Origin: Rhizobium sp. 16-449-1b | Lineage (GTDB): Bacteria; Pseudomonadota; Alphaproteobacteria; Rhizobiales; Rhizobiaceae | DNA: 64,000 nucleotides | Assembly (NCBI RefSeq): GCF_017741935.1 | Contig: NZ_JAGHMH010000030.1 | Span: 1-64,000 of the forward strand | Reading direction: 5' to 3' | Program-made: the position numbers and the translations under genes | Notes under the pieces: generated by a model | Seen by the model: only the letters and a program-made list of their open reading frames with translations | Database searches by the model: none | What the model was told of the DNA's origin: nothing | Shown: positions 42,072 to 50,907 of the stretch, in pieces | Layout: each line of letters opens with the position of its first letter | How positions within the stretch are numbered: position 1 is the stretch's first letter

Positions 42072-43575
42072 CACGTTCGCGATCTTCCATCAGCGGGGCT
42101 CGCGCGCCCATGTATTCAGGTGTCCCGGTCAGAATTCCCCTGAACTGCGAAAGCGGCTCGCCAACCCTGATGCCGCCACTGTCAATGAGCAGTTCGCGAA
42201 TGGTGTCCTCATGCATGCCGCTACGGTTCTTCAACACGGATATTGCTTTTCTGACACGCCCTTCCGCCTCAAAGAAGCGAAGCAACACCACGGTATCCGC
42301 GATGTAGGATACGTTCAGGTTGGTCGACATGCTTCCAACCAGACCGTTCTGCGGGTTGATCAGGAAAGTAACGACGCCCTTCTGGCTGAGATAGGACAGC
42401 AGTTCGTGCATCTGCAAGATCAGATGTTGCTCCTGCGGCATGGCGGCCATGTAGCCGTTCAGGCTGTCGATCACCACCACCCGCGCGCCCCTCGCCTCCA
42501 CTTCACTGCGAACGCGGGTCGCAAACTCGCCGGGAGAAATCTCCGCCGGGTCGACCTGCTCGACAACGAGCAGACCGCTATCGATATGGGGCTGAAGGTC
42601 TAGGCTGAATGCCTTGGCACGGGCAAGCAGCGTTCCGATCCGCTCGTCGAATTCATAAACAATACAGGGCTCACCGCGCTTGCAGGCTGCGAAGAGATAC
42701 TGCAAAGCGATCGTTGTCTTGCCGCAGCCAGCCGGCCCCGTCAGAAGCGTGCTGGTTCCCCGTCGCGGACCGCCCCCTAAGAGACGGTCCAGCTCTACCA
42801 CGCCGCTCGCCGTCACTTCTCCGGAAAAATCCGCGTGATGGGCAGCGGCGATGAGGCGCGGATAGATTTCGAGCCCACCTTTCTTAATGGTGAAGTCGTG
42901 GTATCCGGCGGTGAAATCGACGCCACGCAGCTTCTGCACCTGCATGCGTCGGCGGGCGGCGCCGAAATCCAGCGTCAGGCGTTCGAGGGTGATGACGCCG
43001 TGGCAGAGACTATGAAGGTGAGCATCCCGCTCTTCGGAGTTGCCGGTCATGTCGTCGATCAGAAGCACGGTCGTGTCGCGTCCCGAGAAGAACTGCTTCA
43101 GCGCAAGAACCTGCCGACGATAGCGTAGCGGGTCCTGGGCCAACAGGCGCATTTCGGAGAGGCTATCGAACACCACGCGTTTCGGCTTGACCCGCTCGAC
43201 TTCGTCCTGGATCAGCCTGATTGTCTCGGTGAGCTCCATCTCCCATGGATGCAGGATCGATTGTTCGCGTCCTTCGCCGAAAATGTCCGACGCCGAATTG
43301 AATTCAAAGACGTCGAACTCCTTTATGTCCCACCCATGTGAGTTCGCGACGGCGGACAACTCCTCCTCCGTTTCCGACAGCGTGATATAGAGCGCTCGCT
43401 CACCCTGACGGACGCCTTCTCGCAAGAACTGCAGCGCCAGCGTGGTCTTCCCCGAACCTGGCGCTCCTTCAACAAGGTAAAGGCGCCGCGACGGCAGTCC
43501 ACCCTTCAGGATGATATCAAGGCCTTTGTTTCCGGAAGAAAGAGTTGCTGGCAAGGTGTGTTCCTGGAAGTTCAT
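42064..43575 (-). CDS. KaiC-like double ATPase
   Basis: This 503-aa protein has two RecA/KaiC domains. The first has the P-loop GAPGSGKTT (37-45), the SETEEE glutamates (67-72) and FDSLSEMR; the second has GPAGCGKTT (280-288), YEFDERIGTLL in place of the usual paired Glu, and VIDSLNGYMAAMP. Length and layout match circadian-clock KaiC and the KaiC-like proteins of non-cyanobacteria. No kaiA or kaiB is nearby. The coupled hybrid kinase downstream suggests an ATPase-kinase signalling pair. Start 43575 gives the family N-terminus. Confidence 0.88.
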   Translation of the reverse strand: MNFQEHTLPATLSSGNKGLDIILKGGLPSRRLYLVEGAPGSGKTTLALQFLREGVRQGERALYITLSETEEELSAVANSHGWDIKEFDVFEFNSASDIFGEGREQSILHPWEMELTETIRLIQDEVERVKPKRVVFDSLSEMRLLAQDPLRYRRQVLALKQFFSGRDTTVLLIDDMTGNSEERDAHLHSLCHGVITLERLTLDFGAARRRMQVQKLRGVDFTAGYHDFTIKKGGLEIYPRLIAAAHHADFSGEVTASGVVELDRLLGGGPRRGTSTLLTGPAGCGKTTIALQYLFAACKRGEPCIVYEFDERIGTLLARAKAFSLDLQPHIDSGLLVVEQVDPAEISPGEFATRVRSEVEARGARVVVIDSLNGYMAAMPQEQHLILQMHELLSYLSQKGVVTFLINPQNGLVGSMSTNLNVSYIADTVVLLRFFEAEGRVRKAISVLKNRSGMHEDTIRELLIDSGGIRVGEPLSQFRGILTGTPEYMGARAPLMEDRERDG

Positions 43576-43817
43576 CGCCGAGGGGCGTTTGTCTTTTGGG
43601 AAATATGGAAGAATTGGCGGAAGGCAAGGATAGCTGCACACACGTCGCGCCAAGTTTGAGCTGACGACGATTTAGAGAATGGCTGGCCGCCCGTATGCTC
43701 CACGAGTATAGCGAGCCGCAGTCGTCCGCCGAATTTTGTACGGTAGCGCACAGATGAACATTTTGAGTTGGAAGGCCGCCAAGCAGCGGCTCCTAATGTA
43801 CCCGACGAAAATGAATG

Positions 43818-44057
43818 TCAGTGCACACGCAACTTGGCCGCTTCCACCGCAGCTAAAAACTTGGTGCGAGCGACATCGCTGTCGATGCGGCCTGCTACTG
43901 CAGCACGGCACGCGTTTCGAGCCTCGATAAACGACGCGCTGGTGCGCTCTGGCCAGCCATCCGTCAGATGGATCATAGCTTCGAAAGGGCCTGCTACAGT
44001 CTCCTGGCTTACCCCATTCACGATGATAACTGGATTTCCCCACTTGGTGATCGGCAT
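43818..44057 (-). CDS. DUF982 domain protein
   Basis: This 79-aa protein has the DUF982 layout: WGNPVIIVNGVSQETVAGPF, EAMIHLTDGWPER, FIEARNACRAAVAGRID and a closing FLAAVEAAKLRVH. GGGAGGAAAA precedes the ATG at 44057 and an EcfG promoter lies 25 bp upstream. It is a paralogue of the gene at 30653-30910. Function unknown. Confidence 0.8.
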   Translation of the reverse strand: MPITKWGNPVIIVNGVSQETVAGPFEAMIHLTDGWPERTSASFIEARNACRAAVAGRIDSDVARTKFLAAVEAAKLRVH

Positions 44058-44082
44058 GTTTTCCTCCCTGCGGATGCAAAGA

Positions 44083-44107
44083 AACATCGCTCCCCTCGGA
44101 AGGTTCC
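44083..44107 (-). promoter_or_regulatory. EcfG-type promoter of the second DUF982 gene
   Basis: On the minus strand GGAAC (44107-44103) and TGTT (44086-44083) are 16 bases apart, 25 bp from the start at 44057. Confidence 0.6.
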
Positions 44108-44239
44108 GCGCGCTGGTTCGGTCATTACCGTACAAACTTTGCCCGACATTAGCAGGCTGAGCTTCGCTTGGTGACAGACGACGGTAGCGAATGTGGATCG
44201 CACCAAGGCAGGCCACGCGGGGATCGAAAATAGGCCATG

Positions 44240-44264
44240 AAAAGGCCCGGCATTGAACCGGGCC
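44240..44264 (-). terminator. Terminator of the PRC-barrel gene
   Basis: GGCCCGG and CCGGGCC (44244-44250 and 44258-44264) form a 7-bp stem with a 7-base loop; on the minus strand it is followed by TTTT. It lies 8 bp past the stop of the PRC-barrel gene. Confidence 0.75.
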
Positions 44265-44271
44265 AGCCTTC

Positions 44272-44559
44272 TCAATCGCGATGCTCGGGCATCGCCTTTA
44301 GCTGATCTTTCGTCCAGCTTGTCACCGCGTGAACATCCCCATCCTCATCGCGCATCCAGTCGAGGTCCGAGAACGGAACAGCGACCGGCTTCGCACCGAT
44401 CCCGAGAAAACCGCCGACATCGATAACGACCGAGTTCGTTCCGTGGATGTGGTCCACGGAGCCGACCTTGTGGTCGTCAGCGCCATAGACGGTCGCTCCT
44501 TGAAGATTCCCAGCCGTCAGTTCGGCCGCGGTAAGACGCACGTGATTTGTATGATCCAT
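44272..44559 (-). CDS. PRC-barrel domain protein
   Basis: This 95-aa protein is one PRC-barrel: NLQGATVYGADDHKVGSVDHIHGTNSVVIDVGGFLGIG in parts, then KPVAVPFSDLDWMRDEDG. Such proteins bind RNA or photosynthetic/ribosomal partners in known cases, but small stress-linked versions in rhizobia are uncharacterised. AAGGAG lies seven bases before the ATG at 44559, an EcfG promoter 26 bp upstream and a terminator just downstream. Confidence 0.85.
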   Translation of the reverse strand: MDHTNHVRLTAAELTAGNLQGATVYGADDHKVGSVDHIHGTNSVVIDVGGFLGIGAKPVAVPFSDLDWMRDEDGDVHAVTSWTKDQLKAMPEHRD

Positions 44560-44585
44560 CAGCATTCTCCTTAGCTACAAACGCT

Positions 44586-44610
44586 AACTTCGCCACCGCG
44601 GCTTTGTTCC
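44586..44610 (-). promoter_or_regulatory. EcfG-type promoter of the PRC-barrel gene
   Basis: On the minus strand GGAAC (44610-44606) and AGTT (44589-44586) are 16 bases apart, 26 bp from the start at 44559. Confidence 0.65.
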
Positions 44611-44831
44611 TTACGTCCCTTGGCCCGGTACCTCTTAGGCGAAATCGCAGCTTGGACAGGTCGGATGCTCGCCTGGCGTTTCGTTGCCCGCAGCGAGAAA
44701 CCGGAAAAACCGCTGCGTTCACCATCCCTGTCGCGTCCGGTTGACACAAGCGCGATCTCCAAATGCAAACTTAGAGTTCGGAGACAGGTTCCATCACGAC
44801 CAAAGTCGCCACGGGGAAATGACCGCAGTGG

Positions 44832-44856
44832 GGAACTGTTGCCGCTCGCGAAGGTT
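44832..44856 (+). promoter_or_regulatory. EcfG-type promoter of the SDR gene
   Basis: GGAAC at 44832-44836 and GGTT at 44853-44856 are 16 bases apart, 29 bp from the start at 44886. Confidence 0.65.
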
Positions 44857-44885
44857 TGGCTCCTGAACAGCGACAGGAGGCAATC

Positions 44886-45749
44886 ATGAGCGATGACCGC
44901 AGACCAGCACCGCCCTACCCCGAACAGCGCCAACAGCCGCCCGGCAGCACGGCACAGATGCAGCCCATTCCCGACCACGGTGAGCGTTCCTACCGCGGTA
45001 ACGGAAGGCTCGATGGAAAGGTCGCCCTAATCACGGGGGCGGATTCGGGCATCGGCAAGGCAGTGGCGATCGCGTTTGCCCGTGAGGGTGCCGATATCGT
45101 GATTTCCTTCCTCAACGAGACCGATGACGCCGAGGATACGGCAAAGTGGGTCCGCGAAGCAGGTCGGCAGGCGGTCGTCGTCCCAGGCGATATCACGTCA
45201 GAAGATCACTGCAAGGATCTCGTCCAGCACACTGTGCGAGAACTTGGCGCCATCGACGTCCTCGTGAACAACGCCGCGTTTCAGCGGACCTATGCCGATA
45301 TTGCAGACATCACCGCTGAAGAATGGGATCGGACGTTCCGCACCAATATCTACGCGGCCTTCTTCTTGTCGAAGGCCGCCATTCCTTACATGCGCTCAGG
45401 CAGTTCGATTATAAACACGACATCAATCCAGTCTCGACAACCGTCGGCACACCTGCTTGCCTACGCGTCAACCAAGGGCGCCGTTTCAAATTTCACCGCC
45501 GGACTAGCGGAAATGGTCGCCGAGAAAGGCATTCGGGTCAACGCCGTGGCGCCGGGTCCGATCTGGACGCCGCTGATCCCATCCACGATGCCGCCGGAGA
45601 AGACCACAAAGTTCGGCGAGCAGACGCTGATGGGTCGCGCAGGTCAGCCGGCGGAATTGGCTGGCGCCTATGTGCTGCTGGCGTCTGAGCTCGGGAGCTA
45701 CATGACCGGCGCGGTCATTCCCGTGACCGGTGGCGAGATTATGATCTAG
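44886..45749 (+). CDS. Short-chain dehydrogenase/reductase (YghA-like)
   Basis: This 287-aa NAD(P)-dependent oxidoreductase has a Pro/Gln-rich start, the cofactor motif GADSGIGKAVA near residue 50, NNAAF near 132, the catalytic Ser in INTTSIQS and YASTK near 195, and PGPIWTPL. The N-terminal extension and ADSGIG motif are typical of the YghA/GsiB-linked stress subfamily. GGAGG precedes the ATG and an EcfG promoter lies upstream. Substrate unknown. Confidence 0.88.
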   Translation: MSDDRRPAPPYPEQRQQPPGSTAQMQPIPDHGERSYRGNGRLDGKVALITGADSGIGKAVAIAFAREGADIVISFLNETDDAEDTAKWVREAGRQAVVVPGDITSEDHCKDLVQHTVRELGAIDVLVNNAAFQRTYADIADITAEEWDRTFRTNIYAAFFLSKAAIPYMRSGSSIINTTSIQSRQPSAHLLAYASTKGAVSNFTAGLAEMVAEKGIRVNAVAPGPIWTPLIPSTMPPEKTTKFGEQTLMGRAGQPAELAGAYVLLASELGSYMTGAVIPVTGGEIMI

Positions 45750-45790
45750 CATCGACGTTGCCTTCCAAACACTTGCCACGACAGGCCTGA

Positions 45791-47026
45791 TCATTCCTCC
45801 CAGCCGAACACGCTGCGGCCACCGAAGCTCGCGCTATCTCGAAATTCGCCCGCGATGATCTCCTTGAGATCGGGGCCCGTGACATAGCGCTCAAGCTGCC
45901 GCGCCTGAATATCGAGGCGCTGCAAGGCGGCAAGTTCTTCATCGCGCCCCAGTCGCCCCTTCGCAACGGCTGATCTCATGACGTTGATGGTTTCGTCATA
46001 GACCTTCAGCGGCACCGGAAACGGATGCCGGTCCTTGCCGCCATGAGCGATCGAAAATCGCGCCGGATCGGAAAACCGACAGGGGGCGCCGTGGACCACT
46101 TCCGCCACCATCGCAAGCGCCCGGACCGTTCGCGCTCCCACGCCTGGGACCATCAGCAACTCCTGGAAGTCGACGGGACCGCGATCCGCCGCTGCCGCCA
46201 GGCTGCCATGCAGCCGCTTCATGTTCACATCCGCCTCACGGACATCGTGACGAGCGGGCATGACCAGGTGTGGCAGCGACAGTTGTGCCGGTTCCGGCGC
46301 AGGTACTGCCTCGACTTTGCGGGCGAGCGCGGCCGCTTCCCGAACGATTCTATCCGGTCCGAGCGAAGCAAGGATATCCAGTTGTCCGCCGCGAGAACGC
46401 TCCGCGCGCTTGTCGGCGAGATTGATGATATCGCCCTGCGTTCGCCCCTCGATCGCGCTGTGCGGAGAATCGATGAAGCTTTCCAGCCCCTCGGACAGCC
46501 AATGATACCGTCTCGCCTGGCGGGTCGCGTCGTTCATACCCTGCTGCACGACAACCCACTTGCCGTCGTCGGCAACGATGAACCCATGCAGGTAGAGATC
46601 AAATCCGTCCTGAACCGCAGCACTATCGACCTTCGCCACGAGGCGGCTGACATTGGCGAGCCCGGTGCCATCGAGACCCACGCGATGCCCGACATCAACA
46701 AGTTCGTCCGGCGTTTTCCGCGAATGGGAGCCGCGGCCACCGCAGACATGGAGCCCAAGCTCCCTGGCTCGCGGTTTCAAACCGCGTTTTAGCGACCCCA
46801 GCACACTGGTGGTGATACCGGAAGAGTGCCAGTCCATGCCCATGACGGATCCAAACGACTGGAACCAGAACGGGTGAGATAGTCGGCGCAAAAACTCATC
46901 GCGGCCATAGTGGTGGATAATCGCTTCCGCGATCAGAACGCCAAGCTTGGTCATGCGCTCGCCCAGCCATGGGGGAACGCGTCCGCCGTGAAGCGGCAAG
47001 TCGGCGCTGCCTGATCGTTTCGACAT
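45791..47026 (-). CDS. DUF763 domain protein
   Basis: This 411-aa protein matches DUF763, found in archaea and scattered bacteria: SADLPLHGGRVPPWLGERMTKLG at the start (in parts), FGSVMGMDWHSSGITTSVLGSLKRG in parts, HVCGGRGSHSRKTP near 100, DGFDLYLHGFIV, and a helix-hairpin-helix-like LLMVPGVGARTVRALAMVAEVV near 305. The HhH motif and conserved His/Asp suggest a nucleic-acid enzyme, but the reaction is unknown. Start 47026 gives the family N-terminus. Confidence 0.87.
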   Translation of the reverse strand: MSKRSGSADLPLHGGRVPPWLGERMTKLGVLIAEAIIHHYGRDEFLRRLSHPFWFQSFGSVMGMDWHSSGITTSVLGSLKRGLKPRARELGLHVCGGRGSHSRKTPDELVDVGHRVGLDGTGLANVSRLVAKVDSAAVQDGFDLYLHGFIVADDGKWVVVQQGMNDATRQARRYHWLSEGLESFIDSPHSAIEGRTQGDIINLADKRAERSRGGQLDILASLGPDRIVREAAALARKVEAVPAPEPAQLSLPHLVMPARHDVREADVNMKRLHGSLAAAADRGPVDFQELLMVPGVGARTVRALAMVAEVVHGAPCRFSDPARFSIAHGGKDRHPFPVPLKVYDETINVMRSAVAKGRLGRDEELAALQRLDIQARQLERYVTGPDLKEIIAGEFRDSASFGGRSVFGWEE

Positions 47027-47224
47027 CTCAGCGATGTTTAGGCCCGGCGAGCCAAAAACACAACCGATCGCCCGCAAACTGGCCGTCTTCTGATCTCGAA
47101 CAACGGCCGTTCGATTTTCGGCCTCAGCCAGAAGCAAACGCCGAGGACAGTCAGCGAATTGCTGGCCTCTATCACAATGCGTCGCCGCGCAATCGCCGGC
47201 TTCTCACCGGCCGATCGTATCGGT

Positions 47225-48556
47225 TCACTGCGCGGTCACCCGCCAGATCGTATTGCCGACGTCATCGGCGACCAATAACGCCCCCTTACCATCAACGCCA
47301 ATGCCGACGGGCCGGCCTCGCGCCTGGTTTTGATCGCTAAGGAAACCGGTCACCACATCCTGCGGCGAGCCATCAGGCTTTCCATCCTTGAATGGCACGA
47401 ATACGACCTTGTAGCCGTTGAAGGCATGCCTGTTCCAACTGCCGTGCTCGCCAATGAAAGCGCCGCCTCGATAGGTCTCGGGCAGATTGTTGGCGGTATA
47501 GAATGTCATGCCGAGCGGGGCGACGTGCGAGCTCAACGCATAGTCGGGGACGATCGCCTTTGCGACCAGATCCGGACGCTGCGGCATCACGCGCGGATCG
47601 ACATTCTGCCCGTAATAGCTATATGGCCAGCCATAGAAACCGCCATCCTTCACCGAGGTCATGTAGTCGGGCACGAGGTTCGGGCCGAGCTCGTCCCGTT
47701 CATTCACGACCGTCCAGAGCGCTTTCGTCTGCGGCTCCAGGCTCAATCCGTTCGGATTACGCAAGCCGGCCGCGAAAATCCGGTGGCGGCCCGATTGACG
47801 GTCGACCTCCCAGATCGCGGCTCGGTTCTTCTCCGCTTCGACGCCGTTTTCCGTGATGTTGCTGTTGGAGCCTACGCCGACATAAAGCAGGCTACCGTCG
47901 TCACTAGCCACGAGGCTCTTCGTCCAGTGATGGTCGATCGGGCCGCCCGGCAGCTCGGTCAGAACCGTGCCGGGGTCGCTGATTTTGGTATCGCCCTCGC
48001 GGTAGGGGTAGCGGACAATTGCGTCAGTGTTGGCGACATAGAGATCGCCTCCGACCAGCGCCACGCCGAAAGGCGAATTCAGATGATCGAGAAATACCTC
48101 CCGCGTCTCAGCAACACCATCTCCATCGGCGTCGCGAAGTAACGTAATACGGTTGCTGGCCTCGCCACCGCCACCTCCTGTCGCCAGGGATTGCACCCAG
48201 CCTACGATCAGGTCTTTGGGTCGTGTGATCGGCTCGCCCGTCGGCGCCGTGGATTCGACGGCCAGAATGTCGCCGTTTGGAAGCGTGTAGACGGAACGAG
48301 GATGTGAAAGCCCGGTGGCCAGAGCTTGGACCTTTAGCCCTGCCGCCACCTTCGGCGTCTCGCCATCTTTCCAGCCGACCACCTTCGCGACGTTCATCGG
48401 CGGTACGAAATATTCGGCCTGCGCTGGAAGTTTCGGGTTAGGGCCGATCTCCGTCGGCTCCGGCTCATTGTCACTGCACCCGGCTAGCGCCAATAGTCCG
48501 GCGCTTGCGAACAGGCCGGCGGTGAATATGCGATATCGCTGAGACAGAAACGTCAT
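47225..48556 (-). CDS. PQQ-dependent sugar dehydrogenase-like lipoprotein
   Basis: This 443-aa protein has a lipoprotein signal ending in the lipobox LALAGC near residue 26 and a six-bladed propeller of the soluble glucose dehydrogenase (GSDH) type: ATGLSHPRSVYTLPNGDILAVES in parts, LNSPFGVALVGGDLYVAN, FAAGLRNPNGLSLEP, and GEHGSWNRHAFNGYKV. Characterised relatives oxidise aldoses with PQQ and calcium. It follows the DUF2231 gene with one base between, so they form an operon behind an EcfG promoter. Substrate unknown. Confidence 0.88.
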   Translation of the reverse strand: MTFLSQRYRIFTAGLFASAGLLALAGCSDNEPEPTEIGPNPKLPAQAEYFVPPMNVAKVVGWKDGETPKVAAGLKVQALATGLSHPRSVYTLPNGDILAVESTAPTGEPITRPKDLIVGWVQSLATGGGGGEASNRITLLRDADGDGVAETREVFLDHLNSPFGVALVGGDLYVANTDAIVRYPYREGDTKISDPGTVLTELPGGPIDHHWTKSLVASDDGSLLYVGVGSNSNITENGVEAEKNRAAIWEVDRQSGRHRIFAAGLRNPNGLSLEPQTKALWTVVNERDELGPNLVPDYMTSVKDGGFYGWPYSYYGQNVDPRVMPQRPDLVAKAIVPDYALSSHVAPLGMTFYTANNLPETYRGGAFIGEHGSWNRHAFNGYKVVFVPFKDGKPDGSPQDVVTGFLSDQNQARGRPVGIGVDGKGALLVADDVGNTIWRVTAQ

Positions 48557-48557
48557 T

Positions 48558-49007
48558 TTACCATCCTCCCGCAGCGAGGCGTCGAACGCGCGCGCCCAGC
48601 ACTGCAACGATCAGCACCAGCAAGACAGTGATGACAGAGAGAGCCAATCCCAGCGGCATCACGGATGTCCAGGCGTCACGGCTATGAACGAAGGAGTTGA
48701 AGATGGCGAGGCCAAACACGATGAAATTCCCGACAACATAGAGCCAACCCGCCGCAGTCCTCAGCGCAAGAAGACCCCGCGCCGCATCGATCAGCCCGGC
48801 CAGCAATCCGACGGCACCAAGCACAGCCCCGGCAAGCAGGAGCCAGGCGGAGAAGTTGGTCCACATCATCTGCATCGTTCGCCAATAGGCGATATCGGTG
48901 AGAAGCGCGCCGATGAAACAAGCAGCGGCGAAATGTAGGGGGATTGAGCGGAAGGAAGACTTGAATCCCCGTAGCGCGGGCGCAGAGACGGCATAGGTCA
49001 TGGGCAT
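48558..49007 (-). CDS. DUF2231 family membrane protein
   Basis: This 149-aa protein has four membrane segments and the DUF2231 start FRSIPLHFAAACFIGALLTDIAYW in parts, then FSAWLLLAGAVLGAVGLLAGLIDAARG. It lies directly upstream of a PQQ-type sugar dehydrogenase, a pairing seen often in proteobacteria, where the membrane protein may serve as electron route or anchor (inference). An EcfG promoter lies 29 bp upstream of the ATG at 49007. Confidence 0.85.
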   Translation of the reverse strand: MPMTYAVSAPALRGFKSSFRSIPLHFAAACFIGALLTDIAYWRTMQMMWTNFSAWLLLAGAVLGAVGLLAGLIDAARGLLALRTAAGWLYVVGNFIVFGLAIFNSFVHSRDAWTSVMPLGLALSVITVLLVLIVAVLGARVRRLAAGGW

Positions 49008-49036
49008 TTTCCAAAGAAACCGGCAACTTGTGAGAA

Positions 49037-49061
49037 AACTGACGATCTTACTGATTGTTCC
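49037..49061 (-). promoter_or_regulatory. EcfG-type promoter of the DUF2231/PQQ dehydrogenase operon
   Basis: On the minus strand GGAAC (49061-49057) and AGTT (49040-49037) are 16 bases apart, 29 bp from the start at 49007. Confidence 0.65.
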
Positions 49062-49180
49062 CGCCATGGCTGCATTCGCAAAGCTTGAGAGCCTGGCGCC
49101 CCTCTTCAATCGCCAGTTTAGTCGTTGACGAGATCAAGCGGGACCGCGTTTGACGCTTCATGTGAATGTCGCGCGCAGGA

Positions 49181-49363
49181 TTACAGTTGCCTCTCTTGTT
49201 GTTGTGCCTGGATCCGCGCCGCCCGCAGCCGCGCGGTCTTGGCATCCCTGCGCCTACATTCTTCAGCGATCGTCTCGCGCGCAATTTCATCCGTCCGGAC
49301 GCGCGCTTCGATCTTCTGAGCGAGATTCGAAGTTGCCCGGCGTTTTACCGTAGTATCTGTCAT
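49181..49363 (-). CDS. Small charged helical protein, 60 aa
   Basis: This protein is rich in Arg, Glu, Ala and Gln (KIEARVRTDEIARETIAEEC, RRDAKTARLRAARIQAQQ) and should be one helix. CTGGAG precedes the ATG. It resembles the small protein at 38227-38433. Function unknown. Confidence 0.6.
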   Translation of the reverse strand: MTDTTVKRRATSNLAQKIEARVRTDEIARETIAEECRRRDAKTARLRAARIQAQQQERQL

Positions 49364-49517
49364 AGGTTTTTTCTCCAGTTCGGGCGGAGAACGCGCGAGA
49401 CCACGAGATGTTACCGTCTGATAGCGTACAAAACAGCGCAACGGCCCTCGACACGATAAAGTGCTGTTGTCCGAACGGAGATCTCGGTCGACGTATTGAT
49501 TGGAGGGAGCCGCAGCA

Positions 49518-49877
49518 ATGGAACTTGGAAACGTACTCGTTCTCGAAAACGAGCCGTTCATTGCGCTCGACATGGAAGACATGCTTAGAGGCTACGGCGC
49601 ATCTTCCGTCACTTCTTTTGACACCCAATCAGAGGCGTTGATATGGCTCGAGTCCAACAAGCCTCATGTCGCAGTTGTAGATCCAAGACTGGATGATGGC
49701 CTCTGCGTCGATGTCGTAGCAGCGCTTGCCGAAGCGAACGTGCCCTTCGTCGTGTATTCCGGCGCCGAGGTCGATGACGATGCAAAGCAAGCATTCGAAA
49801 AGGGTCTGTGGCTTGGAAAGCCTGCTATTCCGGAAATGCTCAAGGAAACGTTGGCTCGCTTACTCGCCGCGGACTGA
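49518..49877 (+). CDS. Stand-alone receiver-domain protein
   Basis: This 119-aa protein is one receiver domain: VLVLENEPFIALDMEDMLRGYG, a central VAVVDPRLDDGLCVDVV with the acceptor Asp, S in VVYSGAE and K in WLGKPAIPEMLKETL. The first acidic pair is Glu-Asn-Glu rather than Asp-Asp, so metal binding may be altered. It has no output domain and resembles the receiver at 33437-33826 (YSG and KPA segments). Start 49518 has GGAGGGA upstream. Confidence 0.8.
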   Translation: MELGNVLVLENEPFIALDMEDMLRGYGASSVTSFDTQSEALIWLESNKPHVAVVDPRLDDGLCVDVVAALAEANVPFVVYSGAEVDDDAKQAFEKGLWLGKPAIPEMLKETLARLLAAD

Positions 49878-50015
49878 AAGTGGAAGCGAGCAAATGCTCC
49901 GATCTGAACAACCCTTCGAGCTGGAGCGGGTGGTTAGCGCACACCCAGCTCTTCCCTTTCGTCGACCGAGCGCCAATTCCCTGCCGGCATCCAGCCTTTC
50001 AGCGGAGACGTTTCA

Positions 50016-50396
50016 ATGAAGTATTCTGCCCTGCTGCTCACCGCAGCGAGCGTGTTTGGCTTTACAGTTCCTGTTCTTGCGCAAGATAGCAATTTCAATT
50101 TGACCTATCACGTGGAGCGCACACCGAAGGCGAAGTTGAGCATCGAGACCTGCGGCAGCACGATCGAGAACACGGCGAAACAGGTAGGGCTTGCATCCGA
50201 CGTACAGACCTTCCCAGGGCAGCTCGTGGTCGTTCGAGGCGGTGATGAAGGCCGCGGCGCTTTTATCGCACAGTGCATCGAGGTTGAGAGCACGACTGTC
50301 AGTGTGGTCCAGGGGATCGATTATCAGGGACCGAAGGCCGCACTCGGTAAGTTTGCAGACCAGGCAAACGCCGCTGTCAAAGCCGCCGCGGAATAA
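50016..50396 (+). CDS. Secreted DUF6180-like protein
   Basis: This 126-aa protein has a signal peptide (LLLTAASVFGFTVPVLA) and a mature domain FNLTYHVERTPKAKLSIETCG, QLVVVRGGDEGRGAFIAQC, ending in an Ala-rich helix; two cysteines may pair. The pattern recalls DUF6180, a small rhizobial periplasmic family. It follows the receiver gene after 138 bp. Function unknown. Confidence 0.7.
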   Translation: MKYSALLLTAASVFGFTVPVLAQDSNFNLTYHVERTPKAKLSIETCGSTIENTAKQVGLASDVQTFPGQLVVVRGGDEGRGAFIAQCIEVESTTVSVVQGIDYQGPKAALGKFADQANAAVKAAAE

Positions 50397-50491
50397 CCTG
50401 CGGTTCATCCTCGTTGTGGGTGGCGAAGACGAGGAATGGTCATATTTCAATTTCCTGATATCGTGGCCTCATTGTGTGGGGAGTAGACGTA

Positions 50492-50713
50492 ATGAAGGGT
50501 TTGGTTCCAGACGCATTTTACTGGGCACGGTCCGACAAACACAGGGACGGCCGGACGACGATCGTGCAAGTGTCGACGATTTTCGGTGAGGATCCGGACT
50601 TCTGGACCTTGGCCGTCCTTGGCTCCGACCAACATCACATGATCAGTGATTTCGAGCTCGTAGCGCTCGTCGAGCCGCTGGACGGCTATTCGCTGCGTCA
50701 CGCGGCGGAGTAA
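50492..50713 (+). CDS. Small hypothetical protein, 73 aa
   Basis: This protein reads MKGLVPDAFYWARSDKHRDG then VQVSTIFGEDPDFWTLAVLG and DFELVALVEPLDGYSL. GGGGAG lies eight bases before the ATG at 50492, and a terminator follows the stop by 35 bp, so it is a well-bounded gene. The layout, with a Tyr/Trp-rich start and short strands, is like small phage or plasmid proteins, but no family is recognised. Confidence 0.7.
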   Translation: MKGLVPDAFYWARSDKHRDGRTTIVQVSTIFGEDPDFWTLAVLGSDQHHMISDFELVALVEPLDGYSLRHAAE

Positions 50714-50748
50714 CTTCAGCCGAACTCTTGGCAGGGCCGGTAAAAGAA

Positions 50749-50780
50749 AGCCCTCGCAGGAGAACGAGGGCTCGAATTTT
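50749..50780 (+). terminator. Rho-independent terminator
   Basis: AGCCCTCG at 50749-50756 pairs perfectly with CGAGGGCT at 50765-50772 around an 8-base loop and is followed by CGAATTTT. It closes the 50492-50713 gene. Confidence 0.75.
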
Positions 50781-50907
50781 ATCCGTCCAAAGGGGGTGAC
50801 GGTAAACGCACGCTTGTTTTGTGCATGCGATTATATTTGAAACTGCTTAATAAATTGAAAGTTCCAAAGACGCCGACGATCGCTGTGGAAGCGAAGGAGC
50901 GGCAGAG

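Noticed and set aside
46025..46792. Plus-strand frame of 255 codons over the DUF763 gene
   Set aside because: Antisense to a clear family; no recognisable domain.
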